Source: Rhizobium lentis (GTDB lineage Bacteria > Pseudomonadota > Alphaproteobacteria > Rhizobiales > Rhizobiaceae). Taken from it: a stretch of DNA of 64,000 nt. The notes under the pieces are model-generated. The model was not told the DNA's origin and made no database searches. It saw only the letters and a list, made by a program, of their open reading frames with translations. Of this stretch, positions 61,851 through 64,000 are shown piece after piece. Numbering within the stretch: the stretch's first letter is position 1; every line of letters begins with the position of its first letter. The stretch is from assembly GCF_014200175.1 (NCBI RefSeq), contig NZ_JACHBD010000008.1, positions 186,001 to 250,000 on the forward strand, read 5' to 3'. The position numbers and the translations under genes are program-made.

Positions 61851-62228
61851 ATGGCGCAGGTGACGGTAACGATCGACGGCAAGGCCTATCGCATGGCATG
61901 CGAGGAAGGGCAGGAAGATCATCTGACTGATCTTGCCACGCGTTTCGATCGCTATGTCGGCCATCTCAAGGGTCAGTTCGGTGAGATCGGCGATCTCAGG
62001 ATCACCGTCATGGCCGGCATCATGATCATGGACGAAATTGCCGAACTGACGCGCCGCGTTGCCGGCCTGGAATCCGAGCTCGAGTCGCTGCGCGGCAACC
62101 GCGACACGGTGCTTGCCGCGACCGCCCGCACCGAGGAAACGCTGGCGGCAGCGCTCAGCGAGGTGTCGAGCCGCATCCGCGGCATCACCGACAAGCTAAA
62201 CGGTCGCTCCGCCCCCGAGCTCAATTGA
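61851..62228 (+). CDS. zapA: Cell-division protein ZapA
   Basis: A 125-residue FtsZ-associated protein: AQVTVTIDGKAYRMACEEGQ, EDHLTDLATRFDRYVGHLKG and LRITVMAGIMIMDEIAELTR are the ZapA globular domain, followed by a coiled coil (VAGLESELESLRGNRD). It crosslinks FtsZ filaments at the division site. ATG 61851 is preceded by AAGAAAGAAC. 6S RNA follows directly, the classical zapA-ssrS order. Confidence 0.93.
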   Translation: MAQVTVTIDGKAYRMACEEGQEDHLTDLATRFDRYVGHLKGQFGEIGDLRITVMAGIMIMDEIAELTRRVAGLESELESLRGNRDTVLAATARTEETLAAALSEVSSRIRGITDKLNGRSAPELN

Positions 62229-62293
62229 CTTCAATTAAATCGGTCCGGCCTGCCGTCGCCACTGGCGCGTCGATGCAAACGCCCTTATATATC

Positions 62294-62455
62294 GCGATGC
62301 GGTCTGCGCCTCTCGACAGGAACCACAATCCCTGGGGCCATACTCGATCCAAAGGGAGCTGTCCCTGGCCAGGCCCGTGGGCCTGGACACACGGTGCCCA
62401 CCTACGTTTGTAGGCGCCCAGGATCGTAAACATCCATCGGTCGTCGTGGATCGCA
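62294..62455 (+). ncRNA. ssrS: 6S RNA
   Basis: Directly after zapA, the classical position of ssrS. The stretch folds into one long interrupted hairpin: closing pairs GCGAT/ATCGC, CCTGGGGCC (62331-62339) with GGCGCCCAGG (62413-62422), GGGA/GCCC next, and the apical stem CCAGGCCCGTGGGCCTGG (62369-62386). Such an open-complex mimic sequesters the sigma-70 holoenzyme. An AT-rich TATATAT just upstream (62286-62292) is a plausible -10 element. No ORF with coding character covers it. Exact ends are estimates; the usual downstream 5-formyltetrahydrofolate cyclo-ligase gene is not present here. Confidence 0.82.
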
Positions 62456-62651
62456 CTTCTCTCCATCGCCGGCAAAGGCAGCAGATCGATAGGCGAACGC
62501 GGCTCGTGCGTCGGCCTTTTTTGCGCAGGTGCGACTACCTCCTTTATGACGGTATCGTGATATCTGGATGACGCATTCTCGCTTCTGCGATTCAGCACCC
62601 CTAAAACGCGTCGCATCAAAATTTGATTCATGCGCTTTAGCCCTTTGTTTT

Positions 62652-62699
62652 ATGCATGTCATTGTCCGGAACAGCTGCACAAGTCCGGGCGACATGCAT
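62652..62699. repeat. Palindromic intergenic repeat at the 3' end of the epimerase gene
   Basis: ATGCATGTC at the left pairs with GACATGCAT at the right, and within it GTCCGG pairs with GTCCGGG-type sequence across GAACAGCTGCACAA. It resembles a short hairpin repeat I recall in many rhizobial intergenic regions. It abuts the epimerase stop codon and may act as its transcription end or mRNA stabiliser. Bases 62456-62651 contain nothing else I can name. Confidence 0.55.
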
Positions 62700-63682
62700 T
62701 AATCGACCGGATAGGGCCCTTCGGCGAAATTTTCGTCGTGATAGCCTTTGGAGCCGACCTCGAGCGACAATGGGCTGCGCCATTCGCGTTTCTGCCGCAG
62801 GCAATCGAGCACGAAGCGGAAATCATAGCGCGGCTGCCAGCCGAGTTCGCGCCGTGCGCGCTCGTTCACGTAGACGCGGTCGAGCGCCGGGAACATCTTC
62901 CAGCCATGTTCGGCATAGAGGCCGCGGACTCCCGGAAAGAGCCGCTCGACGGCCGCAGGCGCGTCGCGCCTGATCTCGGCGAGATCGTCTGGTGAAAACG
63001 GCGTGGTGGCCGAGATGATGTAGCGACTGAAGCCGATCGGACGCGCCTTTTCGAGGGCGAGGAGATGGGCGCCGACCACATCGGCGATATCGACGCGGCG
63101 ATGGAGCAACTCGTTGGCCTGGGCATTTGCCGGCGAATAGGCGTTGCGAATGTCAGGATCGTCGTCGCTCTCGGGAAAGAAACGCGACGTCCTCAGAATA
63201 GCGACCGGCAATGCGAATTTGCGAGCGAAGAGTTCGCACATACTTTCGGCAGCGAGTTTGGTCACGCCGTAAATGTTCCTCGCGACCGGAAGCACGTCCT
63301 CGGTGATCCATGCGGCCGGTTGGCCGGCGGCCGGCGTCAATGCCGCGCCGAAGGTGCTGGTGGTGCTGGTGAAGACGAAACTTGCAACGCGTGCGGCGGC
63401 CGCCTCTTCAAGCAGGTTGAGCGTGCCGCCGATATTGGTGTCGACGAAATCCTGACTGCCGTGAGTGGCCACATGCGGCTTGTGCAGCGTGGCGGCATGG
63501 ATGACGCGGCTGATTCCCGACATCGCCTGCCGGACGAAGCCGCGGTCGCCGATGGAGCCGACTGCGTCGGTGAAATCCGAAGGCTTGATGTCGATGCCGC
63601 GCGCCGATCGGCTTTGCGCCTTCAGGACGCGCATCAGCGCCTCGCCGAGATGGCCGGCGCTTCCCGTCACCAGTATCGTCAT
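62699..63682 (-). CDS. NAD-dependent epimerase/dehydratase (extended SDR)
   Basis: A 327-residue Rossmann enzyme: ILVTGSAGHLGEALMRVL at the N-terminus binds NAD, then VIHAATLHKPHV, VFTSTTSTFG, and the catalytic YGVTKLAAES (Tyr and Lys spaced YxxxK). The C-terminal substrate domain follows (RRELGWQPRYDFRFVLDCL). It probably acts on a sugar nucleotide or a lactone; substrate cannot be assigned. ATG 63682 is preceded by GGAGAAAATGCG. A palindromic repeat follows the stop. Confidence 0.9.
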   Translation of the reverse strand: MTILVTGSAGHLGEALMRVLKAQSRSARGIDIKPSDFTDAVGSIGDRGFVRQAMSGISRVIHAATLHKPHVATHGSQDFVDTNIGGTLNLLEEAAAARVASFVFTSTTSTFGAALTPAAGQPAAWITEDVLPVARNIYGVTKLAAESMCELFARKFALPVAILRTSRFFPESDDDPDIRNAYSPANAQANELLHRRVDIADVVGAHLLALEKARPIGFSRYIISATTPFSPDDLAEIRRDAPAAVERLFPGVRGLYAEHGWKMFPALDRVYVNERARRELGWQPRYDFRFVLDCLRQKREWRSPLSLEVGSKGYHDENFAEGPYPVD

Positions 63683-63749
63683 CGCATTTTCTCCAGACCG
63701 TTTCCGCGGCGGAGGCTATTGAGACCGGCATTTTCGGACAACGCATAAA

Positions 63750-64000
63750 TTATGCATGGGGATGCAGGAAAGCTGCAGGCTCGGCGACGGTGGTGACGAG
63801 GCGCCCGGCGCTGCCGTCGGAAAGCATGATCCGTTCCCAGGTGACGCGGCCGGCGACAATCGGCAGGCGCGCATTGCCGTTGGCGCCGGTATCGAATGTC
63901 AACGACATGAGCCTGCCCTCATGCCAGCCGCAGGCCTCCAGCGATTGTTCGGCGGCGGCGATCTCGGCGGAAGCGTAGGGGAAAAGAGAGCGGCCGAGTA
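63750..64000 (-). CDS. C-terminal part of an unidentified gene, cut by the right edge
   Basis: The last 82 codons of a minus-strand gene: FPYASAEIAAAEQSLEACGW, LMSLTFDTGANGNARLP, VAGRVTWERIMLSDGSAGRL, VTTVAEPAAFLHPHA, stop TAA at 63750-63752. Codon use is normal for this genome. The N-terminus is outside the window. I do not recognise the family. Confidence 0.6.
   Translation of the reverse strand, partial: LGRSLFPYASAEIAAAEQSLEACGWHEGRLMSLTFDTGANGNARLPIVAGRVTWERIMLSDGSAGRLVTTVAEPAAFLHPHA

Noticed and set aside
62221..62631. Minus-strand ORF across the 6S RNA
   Set aside because: It covers a structured RNA hairpin, has no plausible start context and encodes no recognisable domain.

Overview
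The window is GC-rich, gene-dense chromosomal DNA from an alphaproteobacterium, almost certainly a Rhizobium of the etli/leguminosarum group. This rests on gene content rather than any database search: homospermidine synthase, a Brucella Omp10-type lipoprotein, GapR (DUF2312), RcdA (DUF1465), a zapA-6S RNA neighbourhood, a multi-gene chemosensory operon, and two copies of a RIME-like palindromic mosaic repeat. No tRNA, rRNA, CRISPR array, transposase or prophage is visible. Most of the window is ordinary core genome.

Layout. 1-7.0 kb, mostly minus strand: remnant of a membrane-protein gene, omp10, homospermidine synthase, a YciI protein, a p-aminobenzoate pair (pabB-pabC), a palindromic repeat, and oligoendopeptidase F. 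7.2-10.8 kb, plus strand: an NtrC-type regulator and a secreted DUF882 protein. 10.9-15.3 kb: gapR, DUF1244 and N-formylglutamate amidohydrolase (minus), then DUF1036-pyk and a LysE exporter (plus). 15.3-22.2 kb: tautomerase/DUF4865 operon divergent from a LysR regulator, a Thr/Ser dehydratase, gamma-glutamyltransferase, an alpha/beta hydrolase, a TPR protein and ribosomal protein L36. 22.4-27.8 kb: purEK, two divergent DUF465 micro-genes, TauE/ArsR, and a ThiE-like/Sel1 pair.

27.8-39.3 kb is a complete chemosensory cluster: a soluble, divergently transcribed MCP-like protein, then STAS-cheY-cheA-cheW-mcp-mcp-cheW-cheR-cheB, with several 4-base ATGA overlaps and no cheD. 39.5-44.6 kb: an inositol-monophosphatase gene, a MotA/MotB-like stator pair with no flagellar genes nearby, and an ECF42-type sigma factor with its DGPF/YCII partner. 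44.8-52.1 kb: a Bug-type binding protein, an ABC exporter, rpmE, rcdA with a canonical CtrA box upstream, DUF1192, an MFS permease and a PhzF enzyme.

52.5-61.2 kb holds central carbon genes on the minus strand (tkt, gap, pgk, class I fba), interrupted by a K+/H+ antiporter and small unknown genes. 61.5-64 kb: DUF4164 protein, zapA, 6S RNA, a palindromic repeat, a sugar-nucleotide epimerase, and the C-terminus of an unidentified gene cut by the right edge.

No clearly new multi-gene system was found. The items most worth a second look are the orphan stator-like pair, the soluble MCP-like partner with the low-GC STAS gene at the head of the che operon, the CtrA box at rcdA, the two RIME-like elements, twin facing terminators at 10.8 kb, and several small unannotated ORFs. 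All family names come from recalled family features and motifs read by eye; no alignment was run.
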